Origin: Aliarcobacter cryaerophilus
GTDB taxonomy: Bacteria > Campylobacterota > Campylobacteria > Campylobacterales > Arcobacteraceae
DNA length: 64,000 bases
Direction of reading: 5' to 3'
NCBI RefSeq assembly: GCF_014352935.1
Contig: NZ_CP060694.1
Coordinates: 62,001-126,000 of the forward strand
Shown one piece after another: positions 37,018-45,705 of the stretch (position 1 is its first letter; each line of letters begins with the position of its first letter). The translations under genes were made by a program, and so were the position numbers. The notes under the pieces were generated by a model that did not search any database, was not told the DNA's origin, and was given only the letters and a program-made list of their open reading frames with translations.

Positions 37018-37590
37018 ATGATTAAAATTTATAGATACGATATTGAAACAAAAGAGTTTATACAAGAGCTTGAAATAAATGAAGCTTATGGAACTAACCT
37101 ACCATTCACTACAACAATTAAACCTCTTACTAAGAAAAGTGGTTTTTCAGTTTGCTTTAATGGTACAAAATGGGAGCTTGTAGAAGATAATCGAAATAAA
37201 ACTATTTATGTAAAAGCCACAAAAGAAGAGTTAAAAGTTGATTATTTAGGAAAAATTAAAGATGAACATACTCTTTTAGTTCCTAAACAATTTGATAAAT
37301 GGGATGAAATCTCTAAAAATTGGATTGAAGATATAGAACTTAAAAAAGAGTACGAAAAAAGCCTTATTCCAAAAACTATAACTCTAAGACAAGCAAGATT
37401 GTATCTTTTATCTATTGGACTTCTTGATGATTTAGAAAATATCATAAGCCAAAATAGAGCCTATCAAATCGAATGGGAATATGCAAATCAAATAGAAAGA
37501 GAATCACCTTTGGTAAAAATCTTAGGACAAACTCTAAATTTAAATGATGAACAAATTGACAATATGTTTATGGAGGCTTCAAAAATATGA
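37018..37590 (+). CDS. Tail fibre assembly-like protein
   Basis: The 190-residue product lies right after the fibre gene. Its C-terminal half has a helical region with RQARLYLLSIGLLDDLENI like the fibre-assembly/XkdW-type proteins. The N-terminal half is probably beta-rich. Role as fibre chaperone is inferred from position and that segment. Confidence 0.6.
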   Translation: MIKIYRYDIETKEFIQELEINEAYGTNLPFTTTIKPLTKKSGFSVCFNGTKWELVEDNRNKTIYVKATKEELKVDYLGKIKDEHTLLVPKQFDKWDEISKNWIEDIELKKEYEKSLIPKTITLRQARLYLLSIGLLDDLENIISQNRAYQIEWEYANQIERESPLVKILGQTLNLNDEQIDNMFMEASKI

Positions 37591-37832
37591 CACAAGAATT
37601 AATAAAAAAGTTTGAAAATGATGTAAAAAAAAGAAGTAGATTCTTTAGATTTCTTTTAGCTCTTGACCAGTTAGGAAATGTTTTATTTTGGAATGGTAGC
37701 CAAGATGAAACTATATCTAGCCATATACATAGAAGAATTGAAAGTGGTAAAGCAACATGGTTTGATAAAAAGCTTTGTTGCTTGCTTAAAAAACTAGAAG
37801 ATAACCACTGTGCTAAAAGCATTGGTGAGTAA
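37587..37832 (+). CDS. Small protein of the tail operon
   Basis: An 81-residue basic, helical protein overlapping the preceding gene by four bases. It has a pattern VLFWNGSQDETISSHIHRRI. It resembles small proteins found in similar tail clusters, but I assign no function. Confidence 0.6.
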   Translation: MTQELIKKFENDVKKRSRFFRFLLALDQLGNVLFWNGSQDETISSHIHRRIESGKATWFDKKLCCLLKKLEDNHCAKSIGE

Positions 37833-37857
37833 ATAAATTTAAAAAAGGAGATAAGTT

Positions 37858-39042
37858 ATGAGTTTAAATCGTGGAATAGTTGCAGGTTACACAGCCAGAA
37901 ATCCGTATCAAATAAGAGTTACTTCTGATTTGCCACTTACTTTAGTTTTAACAGCTGAATGTCCAGAGGGAATATATTGTTTTGATAGTCCAGAAGATGC
38001 ATTAGAAAGTGAAGCTTTTAAAGATGTAAAAACTGGAAATTTAAAAAAATATTTAAAATTAGGTGTTGATGAATTTCCAGTTATTGTACCAATAATAGTA
38101 TCTGTTGTTAATATTAAACTAGATGAAGATGATGAAGTTGATCAAGCTTTAATGAAAAGCTCAATTATTAATGCAGTTAATGAACTAAAAAAAGCTTCAA
38201 GTACTGTAAATAAAGCAAGTAAAATAAATGCACCTGTATCTTATAAGCCAGATATTATTTGTGTTCCAGATTATCATGTAAATAATTTAGATATTTGTAA
38301 TGCAATGAACACAGTTTGTGAGTATTTAGGAGCAAGAACATTTATTGATTTAGATGCAGAATTAAACGCAGATGCTTTAGCTTTTAGAGCAAATTTTACA
38401 ACAGATAGAATCACACCTATTAAATGTGGGTTAGCTAAATGGAATACAGAAACAAATCAATCAGAGTTTTATGATGCAAGTGCAATTGCTGCATTTTTAA
38501 GAGTATATACAGATGGACAAAGCACAACTGGTTATGCAAAATCTATCTCAAATAGATTAGTGCCTTTTTCAAGTGTTAAATATCCTGTTGAGTTTATTGC
38601 TGGTAAAAAAGATGAAACAGACTCTTTAACAGATAATCAGATAATGAGTTTTATATCTTACAAAGGTATTAGAACTTGGGAATATGCAACTTGTACAAAT
38701 ACTATTTGGAAAGATGCAAGAAGAGTAAGAATTTTCGATTTAGCAGCTCAAGCAACAATAGATGCTTTATTTGAGTGTGTTGATAAAGATATGAGTGAAC
38801 TGTTTGCAGCAAAAAGAGCTTTAGAAAACTTCATGGATGATCTTGTAGGTCAAGATATTATGGTTGATGGTTTCAAAGTTTATCTTGATACAAAACTAAC
38901 AACTCAAACTGCAATAGACAATGGGGAGTTTTATTTAACGGTTGATTGTGATGAGATGCCATCTCCAAGATTAATCAAAGTTACCTACAACAAAGTGTCT
39001 CAAAGTGCTGAGAGAATTTATAAACTTATTGAGGAGGCTTAA
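37858..39042 (+). CDS. Contractile tail sheath protein (P2 FI-like)
   Basis: A 394-residue sheath protein, 26 bases after the previous gene with a strong AAAAGGAGATAAGTT site. Patterns typical of the P2-type sheath family are PVSYKPDIICVPDY (residues about 122-136), SISNRLVPFSS, and the C-terminal SPRLIKVTYNKVSQSAERIY. The sheath contracts to drive the tube through the envelope. Confidence 0.92.
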   Translation: MSLNRGIVAGYTARNPYQIRVTSDLPLTLVLTAECPEGIYCFDSPEDALESEAFKDVKTGNLKKYLKLGVDEFPVIVPIIVSVVNIKLDEDDEVDQALMKSSIINAVNELKKASSTVNKASKINAPVSYKPDIICVPDYHVNNLDICNAMNTVCEYLGARTFIDLDAELNADALAFRANFTTDRITPIKCGLAKWNTETNQSEFYDASAIAAFLRVYTDGQSTTGYAKSISNRLVPFSSVKYPVEFIAGKKDETDSLTDNQIMSFISYKGIRTWEYATCTNTIWKDARRVRIFDLAAQATIDALFECVDKDMSELFAAKRALENFMDDLVGQDIMVDGFKVYLDTKLTTQTAIDNGEFYLTVDCDEMPSPRLIKVTYNKVSQSAERIYKLIEEA

Positions 39043-39044
39043 TT

Positions 39045-39533
39045 ATGAGAAGTGTTATAACGGAAGTAAATTGTTTTATTGAAGGGTATGGGAACCTAGG
39101 AAGAGCAGTCTCTTTTAAAGCTCCTGAGTTAAAACAAAAATCTATAAATGGAACAACTGGAGTTGGAGATAGATCTTATGCAACAGGACAATTTGAATCA
39201 CTAGATAGTGAGTTCTCTTGTGCAGCACTCCCTGAAGCAGTTTTTAATGCTTTATCAAAACTTGATGAAGCAGAGCTTATCTTTAAAAAAGCTATTAGAA
39301 CTGGCTCAAAAGTAGATAGTTACACTTGGGTTTTAAAAGGTGCTATTAGTGTAAGTTTTGGAGATAGTAAACCAGGTGAGATGTTAGATATTAAAGTATC
39401 TCAAAAAGGTGTAAAAAAATACATCCACGAAATTAACAATAAAGTTAAAGTAAAAATCGACCATGACAATCTTATTTGTGAGATAGATGGTAAAGATTTA
39501 ATGGGTGATGTTAGAAGAGTTTTAAGAGCTTAA
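39045..39533 (+). CDS. Tail tube protein (P2 FII-like)
   Basis: A 162-residue tube protein, with P2 FII-like patterns: VNCFIEGYGNLGRAVSFKAPE near the N-terminus and the C-terminal VKVKIDHDNLICEIDGKDLM. It follows the sheath gene by two bases. Confidence 0.9.
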   Translation: MRSVITEVNCFIEGYGNLGRAVSFKAPELKQKSINGTTGVGDRSYATGQFESLDSEFSCAALPEAVFNALSKLDEAELIFKKAIRTGSKVDSYTWVLKGAISVSFGDSKPGEMLDIKVSQKGVKKYIHEINNKVKVKIDHDNLICEIDGKDLMGDVRRVLRA

Positions 39534-39559
39534 AATAAATAAAAAAGGAAAAAAATAAA

Positions 39560-39841
39560 ATGGCAAAAAAAATAGATAATTCAAAAGTGGTTGCATATCT
39601 TGGAGATGCTAAATTGGAGTTATCAACTCCATTAATTGTTGGTGGAAAAGAGATTAAAGAAATTGTAATAAAAGAACCACTACTAGAAGATTTAGAAGCG
39701 GTAAGTCATATACATAATGATTTAGAAAGAACGGCAATGCTAATAGCAAATAAAAGTGGTTTTACTTATGAAGAGATAAGAAAATTTCCAACTCATATTT
39801 ATATGAAATTACAAGGTTTGGTAGAGCCTTTTTTGCGTTAG
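39560..39841 (+). CDS. Tail assembly chaperone gpE, unshifted product
   Basis: The 93-residue product (TAC family, P2 gpE-like) is read to the stop at 39839-39841. It lies between tube and tape measure, the fixed place of the chaperone. Near its end is the slippery run T TTT TTG (39829-39835) in the zero-frame phase. A -1 slip there makes the longer gpE+E' form, see 39560-39990. Confidence 0.88.
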   Translation: MAKKIDNSKVVAYLGDAKLELSTPLIVGGKEIKEIVIKEPLLEDLEAVSHIHNDLERTAMLIANKSGFTYEEIRKFPTHIYMKLQGLVEPFLR

Positions 39842-39990
39842 GTTTAACTAAAGAATATATCCTACAAGGTGCAGGTCTTATAGGATATATCTATCACTTT
39901 AGTTTTAAAGAAAGTATGAAGATGAAAGTTAGTGAGTTTATGTTTTTTATAGAAGATAGTAAAAATTATATCCCAAAGGTTGATAAATGA
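39560..39990 (+). CDS. Tail assembly chaperone gpE+E' (-1 frameshift product)
   Basis: Slipping back one base on T TTT TTG (39829-39835) continues through an open frame from GCG at 39835 to TGA at 39988-39990, adding 51 residues for a total of about 143. The extension overlaps the tape-measure start by four bases. The same heptamer is used in phage P2, and the two-product arrangement is conserved in long-tailed phages, so this is expected biology rather than an error. Confidence 0.88.
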
Positions 39991-41891
39991 AAATAGGTTT
40001 AGGTATAGAAATAGGAGCTGTTTTTAAAGGTCTTGGTGCTTTTAAAGATACTACTAAATCTATTGATGAACTAAATCCAAAATTATCAACTTTGGGAAAA
40101 ATAAAACTAGGAATTACAGATTCTTTCAAAGCACTATCTTCTCAAGTAAAACTTACTTCTAAAGATATAGAAAAATTTAATTCTATAAAAGAGAAGATGG
40201 AGAGTACTAATTTAAAATTAGACTCTTTGAAAAATTATAGAAATGATTTTAAATCTTCTATCATGGATAAAGTTGCTCTTGGTACAAGTGTTGCTTTACC
40301 TATGAAACTAGCAATAGATTTTGAGAGCTCAATGGCTGATGTAAATAAAGTAGTTGATTTTACTTCAACTGAGGAAGCAAAAGCATTTGAAAACTCTATA
40401 TTAAAAATGACTAGATCAATTCCAATATATGCAACAGGTCTAGCTGAAATTGTAGCAGCTGGTGGTCAACTTGATGTTCCTAAAAATCAACTTTTAGATT
40501 TTACACAAGTTACTGCAAAGATGAGTACTGCTTTTGAAATGAATACAGCAGATGCTGGTAAATCAAGTGCTACTCTTATGAAAATATTTGATTTAAATGT
40601 AAATGGAGTTTCAAGTTTAGGAGATGCTTTAAATCACTTATCTGATAATAGTGCAGCAACTGCTCCAGCACTAATAGATGTTTTAAGTAGAGCTGGAGGA
40701 ACTGCGAAAGTTTTTGGATTTAGTGCAGAACAAACAGCTTCATTAGGAAGTGCATTTTTATCAATGGGGAGACCAGCTGAAGTTGCAGGAACGGCAATTA
40801 ATGCAATTTTGCAAAAGCTTGGAACTGCTGATAAACAAGGTAAAAAGTTTCAAAGTGCATTAAGTAAAATAGGACTTAGTACTAGGGAGCTAAAAGAGAA
40901 TATTAGTGAAAATGCAGAGGGAGCAGTAGTTGATTTTTTAACAAGAATAAAAGATGTAGATAATGATGAGAAACTAGGTCTTTTATCTGATATGTTTGGT
41001 GCTGAATATGCAGATGATGTAGCACTTCTTACTGTTGGATTACACAATTATACAACTGCAATAGGTCATTTAGCAGATAAAACTAAATATGCGGGAAGTA
41101 TGACAAGAGAGTTTGAAGTTAGAAGTAAAACAACATCAAATAATATGGTTTTATTTAAAAATGGTATCTCTGAAATAGGTATAAATATTGGAAGTGTACT
41201 TTTACCTGCTTTTAACTCTATATTAAAACCATTAATAGGTATGACAAATAGTTTAGCAGATGCAACTAGTCAATATCCAGTTCTTACAAAAGTTGTATTT
41301 GGTGCAACATTTGGAGTTATTGGACTTGGAATTGCTTTTTCTACTTTAGGATTTATGGGAAGTTTTGCATTATCAGGATTGCTAATTGCTAGAAAAGGAT
41401 TATTACTTCTTACAGCTGCTTTAAATTTTGCAAAAATTGGAGTTAGAGCTTTTATCGGAGCAACGGGAATAGGGCTTTTAGTTGTAGGTGCAAGTTTAAT
41501 ATATGAATATTGGGATCCTATAAAAACATTTTTTACAGAGCTTTGGGACAATCCTATGAAAAAATTAAATGAGTTTTGGGAAGGTTTAAAAGAAAAGATG
41601 TCTTGGGCTAAACCAATTTTAATGGAGCTTGGTGCTTTATTTGGAAAGGTGAGCAAAGAGGAACTAGCAGCTTTTAAAAAAGAAGAAGCTCAAAAAGAAC
41701 TGGATGAAGCTAAAAAGAAATCTTTACCAGATATTCCAAAAGTAAATGAAACAACAGGTGTAAAAACTGTACACAACAATCCAACTTATCATATAACTGT
41801 AAATAATCCAGCAGATGGATTTGATATAGAAGCTGAGATGAAAAAAGTAGAACAAAAGAATAAAAATAAACAGCTAGAGGATTTAGACTGA
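39987..41891 (+). CDS. Tail tape measure protein
   Basis: A 634-residue tape measure with the TP901-type core (LAIDFESSMADVNKVVDFTS near residue 105, AGGTAKVFGFSAEQTASLGS near 235) and hydrophobic segments about residues 425-500. It sets tail length and is ejected into the cell. Using about 1.5 angstrom per residue, 634 residues would give a tail near 95 nm. Confidence 0.93.
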   Translation: MKIGLGIEIGAVFKGLGAFKDTTKSIDELNPKLSTLGKIKLGITDSFKALSSQVKLTSKDIEKFNSIKEKMESTNLKLDSLKNYRNDFKSSIMDKVALGTSVALPMKLAIDFESSMADVNKVVDFTSTEEAKAFENSILKMTRSIPIYATGLAEIVAAGGQLDVPKNQLLDFTQVTAKMSTAFEMNTADAGKSSATLMKIFDLNVNGVSSLGDALNHLSDNSAATAPALIDVLSRAGGTAKVFGFSAEQTASLGSAFLSMGRPAEVAGTAINAILQKLGTADKQGKKFQSALSKIGLSTRELKENISENAEGAVVDFLTRIKDVDNDEKLGLLSDMFGAEYADDVALLTVGLHNYTTAIGHLADKTKYAGSMTREFEVRSKTTSNNMVLFKNGISEIGINIGSVLLPAFNSILKPLIGMTNSLADATSQYPVLTKVVFGATFGVIGLGIAFSTLGFMGSFALSGLLIARKGLLLLTAALNFAKIGVRAFIGATGIGLLVVGASLIYEYWDPIKTFFTELWDNPMKKLNEFWEGLKEKMSWAKPILMELGALFGKVSKEELAAFKKEEAQKELDEAKKKSLPDIPKVNETTGVKTVHNNPTYHITVNNPADGFDIEAEMKKVEQKNKNKQLEDLD

Positions 41892-42259
41892 TGATTTTAG
41901 GTATGTTAGGTGATTTTGAATTTAAGATGAACGAAGCTGAGTTTAATCAAGTAAAAAAGCAAATAGATTTTGGATGGGTTAGCTCAGATAGAATAGCTAA
42001 CCATGTTAAACATCAAGTATCTAAAAAACCAACCATTAGTTTCTCTATATCTGGGAACTTAATCATGAAGTCAATTTATACTTTTGATAATTTAGAAAAA
42101 CTAGGTGAACTTCAAGAACCTGTACTTTTAAATTTTGTAGATACTTACCCAGTTTTAGTTGTTATTAAAAGTTTGACAAAAGATATGAGCAGATTCATCA
42201 AAACAGGTGAATACATGGAGCAAAGCTTTAGTGTAGAGCTTGAAAGATGGTATAAATGA
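41891..42259 (+). CDS. Tail protein U (P2 gpU-like)
   Basis: A 122-residue protein starting on the last base of the tape measure gene. MLGDFEFKMNEAEFNQ and the central RIANHVKHQVSKKPTISFS (around residue 40) match the gpU family, a tail completion protein. The T-U-X-D order is that of P2. Confidence 0.88.
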   Translation: MILGMLGDFEFKMNEAEFNQVKKQIDFGWVSSDRIANHVKHQVSKKPTISFSISGNLIMKSIYTFDNLEKLGELQEPVLLNFVDTYPVLVVIKSLTKDMSRFIKTGEYMEQSFSVELERWYK

Positions 42260-42462
42260 AACTAACTATTACACAAGAAAATAAAAGATTGGATGAGATA
42301 GTTTTTTCTCATTATGGTTCACTAGCTCACTTCCAAAAAGTATTGGAACTAAATAATATCACTAAAGTTTTTTTAGATTTAGGTGATGTTATAGAACTTC
42401 CAGATATTGAAGATTTAGAAGAGAAAAAAGATGAATTTAGTGAAGTAGGAGGTTTATGGTGA
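42256..42462 (+). CDS. Tail protein X (P2 gpX-like, LysM-type)
   Basis: A 68-residue protein with the gpX/LysM-like pattern LDEIVFSHYGSLAHFQKVLE and VIELPDIE. It overlaps both neighbours and lies in the P2 position. Confidence 0.85.
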   Translation: MKLTITQENKRLDEIVFSHYGSLAHFQKVLELNNITKVFLDLGDVIELPDIEDLEEKKDEFSEVGGLW

Positions 42463-43400
42463 AGCCTAGATTTAAAGTAGTTGTAAATGGAAAAGATATA
42501 ACAGAAACTATAAACCAAAATGCTTCAAAAATAAGCTTTCACGACGAAGATGGAACATCAAGTGATGATATAAGATTGAGTGTTGAGGGAAGCTTTAGAA
42601 GACCAGCTTATGGTGATGAGATAAAGCTTTGGATTGGTGATGAAAATGCCATGATGTTTTGTGGAACTTTTGCTGTTCAAAACTCTAAAGTAAGTGTAAG
42701 CAATGGAAGTAAAATTGAGATAAGTGCAACTGGAGTTGATTTCTCAAGTGGAACAAAAGTAAAAAGAAATAAAAGCTACGAGAATCTAAGTATCAAACAA
42801 GTAGTAACTCAAATAGCACAAAAACAAGAGTTAAAAGTAGAGTGTGATTATGATGATTTATTTATAGTTCATATTGAACAATCAAATGAATCTGATCTTC
42901 ATTTTTTAAAAAGGTTAGCTAGTGAATATAACGCTTTATTTGCTATTAAAAACAATACTTTAATCTTTAAACAAAAAGTTAAAGGTGATAAAAAGTCAGA
43001 CGGACTTCCTAGATATAGTTTAAATATAAAAGATATTAGCTCGTATGATATTGAAAATACAAATAAACAAAAGTATAACTCTTGTACAGCTTCTTGGCAT
43101 GATACAAAAGAGAATAAACAAAAAAGTGTGACTGTTGGTGATGGTGAACCAGTTAAACATATTAAAGGTTCATATCAAAATGAAGCAGATGCAAAATCAA
43201 AAGCTCAAGCAGCACTTCAAAAAGCTTCAAGTCAAACTAAAGTTGGAAATATATCTTGTGCTGGATTTATATGTTATGCAGGTGGAGTTTTAAATCTATC
43301 TGGAACAGTAGAAGATGATGGAGAGTATCATATTAAAAGTGTTAATCATGATATAGATACAACTGCTGGTTGGAAAATATCTATTGAAATAGAAAACTAA
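42459..43400 (+). CDS. Late control/baseplate hub protein D (P2 gpD-like)
   Basis: A 313-residue hub protein of the phage late control D family, which connects tube to spike. The pattern QSNESDLHFLKRLASEYNALF (about residue 143) and a later YNSCTASWHDTKENKQKS region support this. The start is GTG 42459 after AGTAGGAGGTTTAT, or ATG 42456 three bases upstream. It ends the tail operon. Confidence 0.9.
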   Translation: MKPRFKVVVNGKDITETINQNASKISFHDEDGTSSDDIRLSVEGSFRRPAYGDEIKLWIGDENAMMFCGTFAVQNSKVSVSNGSKIEISATGVDFSSGTKVKRNKSYENLSIKQVVTQIAQKQELKVECDYDDLFIVHIEQSNESDLHFLKRLASEYNALFAIKNNTLIFKQKVKGDKKSDGLPRYSLNIKDISSYDIENTNKQKYNSCTASWHDTKENKQKSVTVGDGEPVKHIKGSYQNEADAKSKAQAALQKASSQTKVGNISCAGFICYAGGVLNLSGTVEDDGEYHIKSVNHDIDTTAGWKISIEIEN

Positions 43401-43505
43401 ATCTCACAATAAACAACAGCCACCACCCCTGATAGCTGCATAAAAATTTTACAAAAAAAAGAACATTAGCTTTAAAAAAGTGATGTTTTTTCACAAAGGA
43501 TAATT

Positions 43506-44288
43506 ATGCAAAGAACTAAGTTAAAAGCCCCATTTGGTTGGGTAGGTGGTAAAACTCAACTTGCTCGTGATATTATTGATCTTATTCCTCAAGAACATAA
43601 AACTTATATAGAAGTTTTTGGAGGAGCTGGAAGTGTACTTTATCAAAAAGAACCAAGTAAGCTAGAAGTGTTTAATGATATAAATAGTGAGCTTATAAAT
43701 CTTCATAGAGCTATTAGAAATAATCCACAAAGCTTGAGTATTTATTTAAATGATTTACTTATCTCAAGAGAGATATTTAATGATATAAAAACTAAACATT
43801 TAAGAGGTAGAAATAATATAGAAAAAGCAGCCTTTTATTTTTATCAATTAACTCAAAGCTTTGGTTCTAAAGGTGATAACTTTGCTATGGCTGCAAAGTC
43901 AGGACGAAAACCTAAAAATATATATAGAAACTTTAAAACTATAAGTGAAAGATTAAAAGGTGTTACAATAGAGAATATGAGCTTTAATAAACTTATACCT
44001 TTATATGATAAAGATGATGCTTTCTTTTATGTAGACCCTCCTTATGTAAGTACAGAAAGTTATTATAAAAATATAGGTGAATTTGGTATAAAAGAGCATG
44101 AAGAGTTAGCAGATTTATTATCAAATATTAAAGGTAAATTTTTACTCTCATACAACGATAGTGTAATAGTTCGAGAGCTATATAAAGGTTTTAATATTAG
44201 ATCTACAAAAGAGATAAGATACACTCTTGGAGCAAATATGCATGGTAATAAAAAGAGTGTAAATGAAGTTTTTATAACTAATTATTAA
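43506..44288 (+). CDS. DNA adenine methyltransferase (D12 class, Dam-like)
   Basis: A 260-residue N6-adenine methylase. Motif I is PFGWVGGKTQL (residues about 9-19), the catalytic motif IV is DPPY in FFYVDPPYVS (about residue 181), and the D12 pattern EVFGGAGSV is present. Target is probably GATC, unproven. It may protect phage DNA from host restriction or regulate phage genes. Its place near the right end parallels the mom modification gene of Mu. An AACAT/ATGTT hairpin lies upstream near 43460-43494. Confidence 0.88.
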   Translation: MQRTKLKAPFGWVGGKTQLARDIIDLIPQEHKTYIEVFGGAGSVLYQKEPSKLEVFNDINSELINLHRAIRNNPQSLSIYLNDLLISREIFNDIKTKHLRGRNNIEKAAFYFYQLTQSFGSKGDNFAMAAKSGRKPKNIYRNFKTISERLKGVTIENMSFNKLIPLYDKDDAFFYVDPPYVSTESYYKNIGEFGIKEHEELADLLSNIKGKFLLSYNDSVIVRELYKGFNIRSTKEIRYTLGANMHGNKKSVNEVFITNY

Positions 44289-44372
44289 AAAATAAATGTA
44301 AAGTTTTAAGTAATATAAAAGAATTATTATTTACAGTGATGATATAATTTATTATATTTCAAAGGAGTCAAA

Positions 44373-44948
44373 ATGAATTTTACAAATATACCAATTTTAG
44401 AATCTAAAATGGATAGACAAAGCGTCTTAATTGCTTTTTTTACTATTCGATATGGAGCGTGTACTATTGAATGTGTATATTCAAAAGTAATGAGAAAATT
44501 TTTATTTGCTATAGTTGATAGAAATATTGGTTTTACATGCTCTTTAAATGGTACGTATACAAATGCTTATATTAACCATAAAGAAGCACTAGTTGCATTA
44601 ACTCAATGTAGAAATCATGGACGTTGGGATCCTATTGATTTTTATGAAGTATTAAATAGTAATCTTCCTAATGTTAATATATCAGAATTAACAACTACTA
44701 AATATAGAGAAGTTTCTGGTCGTGCAGTTTCAAATTTTGAAGATAGAATCTATTTTAATCATTGGAGAAAAGGTAATATATCAGAGAAACAAAAAGATAA
44801 AACTATTGAATTATTGGGACACGAGGTTTTGAGATTTTGTCAAAGTACTGGAGTGACTCCAGTATATTTTCCTTATCCTACAGATAGAACAATGGCAATT
44901 ATGAAAGATTTTAAACTAGACTATCAAAATCATAATGCAATTGATTAA
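44373..44948 (+). CDS. Unrecognised prophage cargo protein
   Basis: A 191-residue protein after AAAGGAGTCAAA. No family recognised. It has four cysteines in the N-terminal half, a RNHGRWDPIDFYEVL segment and a basic C-terminal half. It lies alone between Dam and the HEPN-like gene, with its own upstream gap, at a usual location of phage cargo. Confidence 0.65.
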   Translation: MNFTNIPILESKMDRQSVLIAFFTIRYGACTIECVYSKVMRKFLFAIVDRNIGFTCSLNGTYTNAYINHKEALVALTQCRNHGRWDPIDFYEVLNSNLPNVNISELTTTKYREVSGRAVSNFEDRIYFNHWRKGNISEKQKDKTIELLGHEVLRFCQSTGVTPVYFPYPTDRTMAIMKDFKLDYQNHNAID

Positions 44949-44952
44949 CTTA

Positions 44953-44983
44953 TAAACTAACTAAGAGTTTCTTAGTTAGTTTA
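44953..44983. terminator. Bidirectional terminator
   Basis: TAAACTAACTAAGA (44953-44966) and TCTTAGTTAGTTTA (44970-44983) form a perfect 14-bp stem around GTT, between two convergent genes; it covers the stop of the leftward one. Confidence 0.8.
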
Positions 44984-45641
44984 AATAATTAGCTAAAAAG
45001 CTTTCAATATCTCTTATCATATTTTCAACATTTTCATGAGTAAATTCACTATCTTTACCATGAGCAGCACTATTTCTAATATCTGCTAATGCAGTAATAC
45101 TTTTTTGTTGGAACTTATTATAAACACCAGCTTTAGCTAAATCAGCATTCATTTTATCAAGTTTTCCATGTTCTATTTTCTCTTTATCACATAGACTTCT
45201 AAGAGCTGTTTCTAAAACTACTCCTCCAATTACAGCAGCAGCTAGCTTATATCTATTTGATAGTAATTCTTTAGCTTGTTCAAGTTCAGTATCAAAAACA
45301 TTTGCTTCAATTAAATATTTCATAGAAGATATAAGACCTTTTTCGTAATCATCTTTAAATGCTAAAAATAATGCTTTCTGTCTATCAAAAACATTTGAGT
45401 AATCTTCATAACTTTTAAGTTCAGAAATTTTTACAAGTTCAGAATAATACATACAATTAGAATCAGAGGTTAATAGTAGAATTAAATTCTTTAAATTTAA
45501 TTCCCATATTTTATGTAATTCATTATTGATTTCTAGATAGTCCGTCCCATAAATACCACCACTTATTTTCTTTTTTGAAGATTCAATTTTATTAACTTCT
45601 TCTAGTAATTCTTTAAATCTTGAAGATATTTTATTTTTCAT
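44976..45641 (-). CDS. HEPN/DUF4145-like protein
   Basis: A 221-residue helical protein. The C-terminal 90 residues fit the DUF4145/HEPN-like pattern: AAAVIGGVVLETALRSLCD followed by the R-x4-H motif RNSAAHG (about residue 189). In HEPN RNases this Arg and His are catalytic. The gene is divergent from the right-end repressor and flanked by prophage end DNA, so it may be a defence or exclusion factor expressed in the lysogen. DUF4145 proteins also occur without known RNase activity. Confidence 0.7.
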   Translation of the reverse strand: MKNKISSRFKELLEEVNKIESSKKKISGGIYGTDYLEINNELHKIWELNLKNLILLLTSDSNCMYYSELVKISELKSYEDYSNVFDRQKALFLAFKDDYEKGLISSMKYLIEANVFDTELEQAKELLSNRYKLAAAVIGGVVLETALRSLCDKEKIEHGKLDKMNADLAKAGVYNKFQQKSITALADIRNSAAHGKDSEFTHENVENMIRDIESFLANYLN

Positions 45642-45660
45642 GCTAATCCTTTGTATATTA

Positions 45661-45699
45661 CCTACATTTAATTTTTTGCTTGTGAAATGTAGGTATAAT
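45661..45699 (+). promoter_or_regulatory. Operator and -10 box of the right-end repressor
   Basis: CCTACATTT (45661-45669) and AAATGTAGG (45685-45693) are a perfect 9-bp inverted repeat next to TATAAT (45694-45699). The start ATG is at 45706, six bases after the -10 box, so the transcript probably begins at or very near the ATG and is leaderless. The TTGCTTGTGAAATGTAGGTA block (45676-45695) recurs at 46356-46375. Confidence 0.75.
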
Positions 45700-45705
45700 T
45701 TTTTT

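Noticed and set aside
35937-37590. Invertible tail-fibre segment with a site-specific recombinase, as in Mu gin.
   Set aside because: No recombinase gene, no second fibre end and no inverted crossover sites were found.
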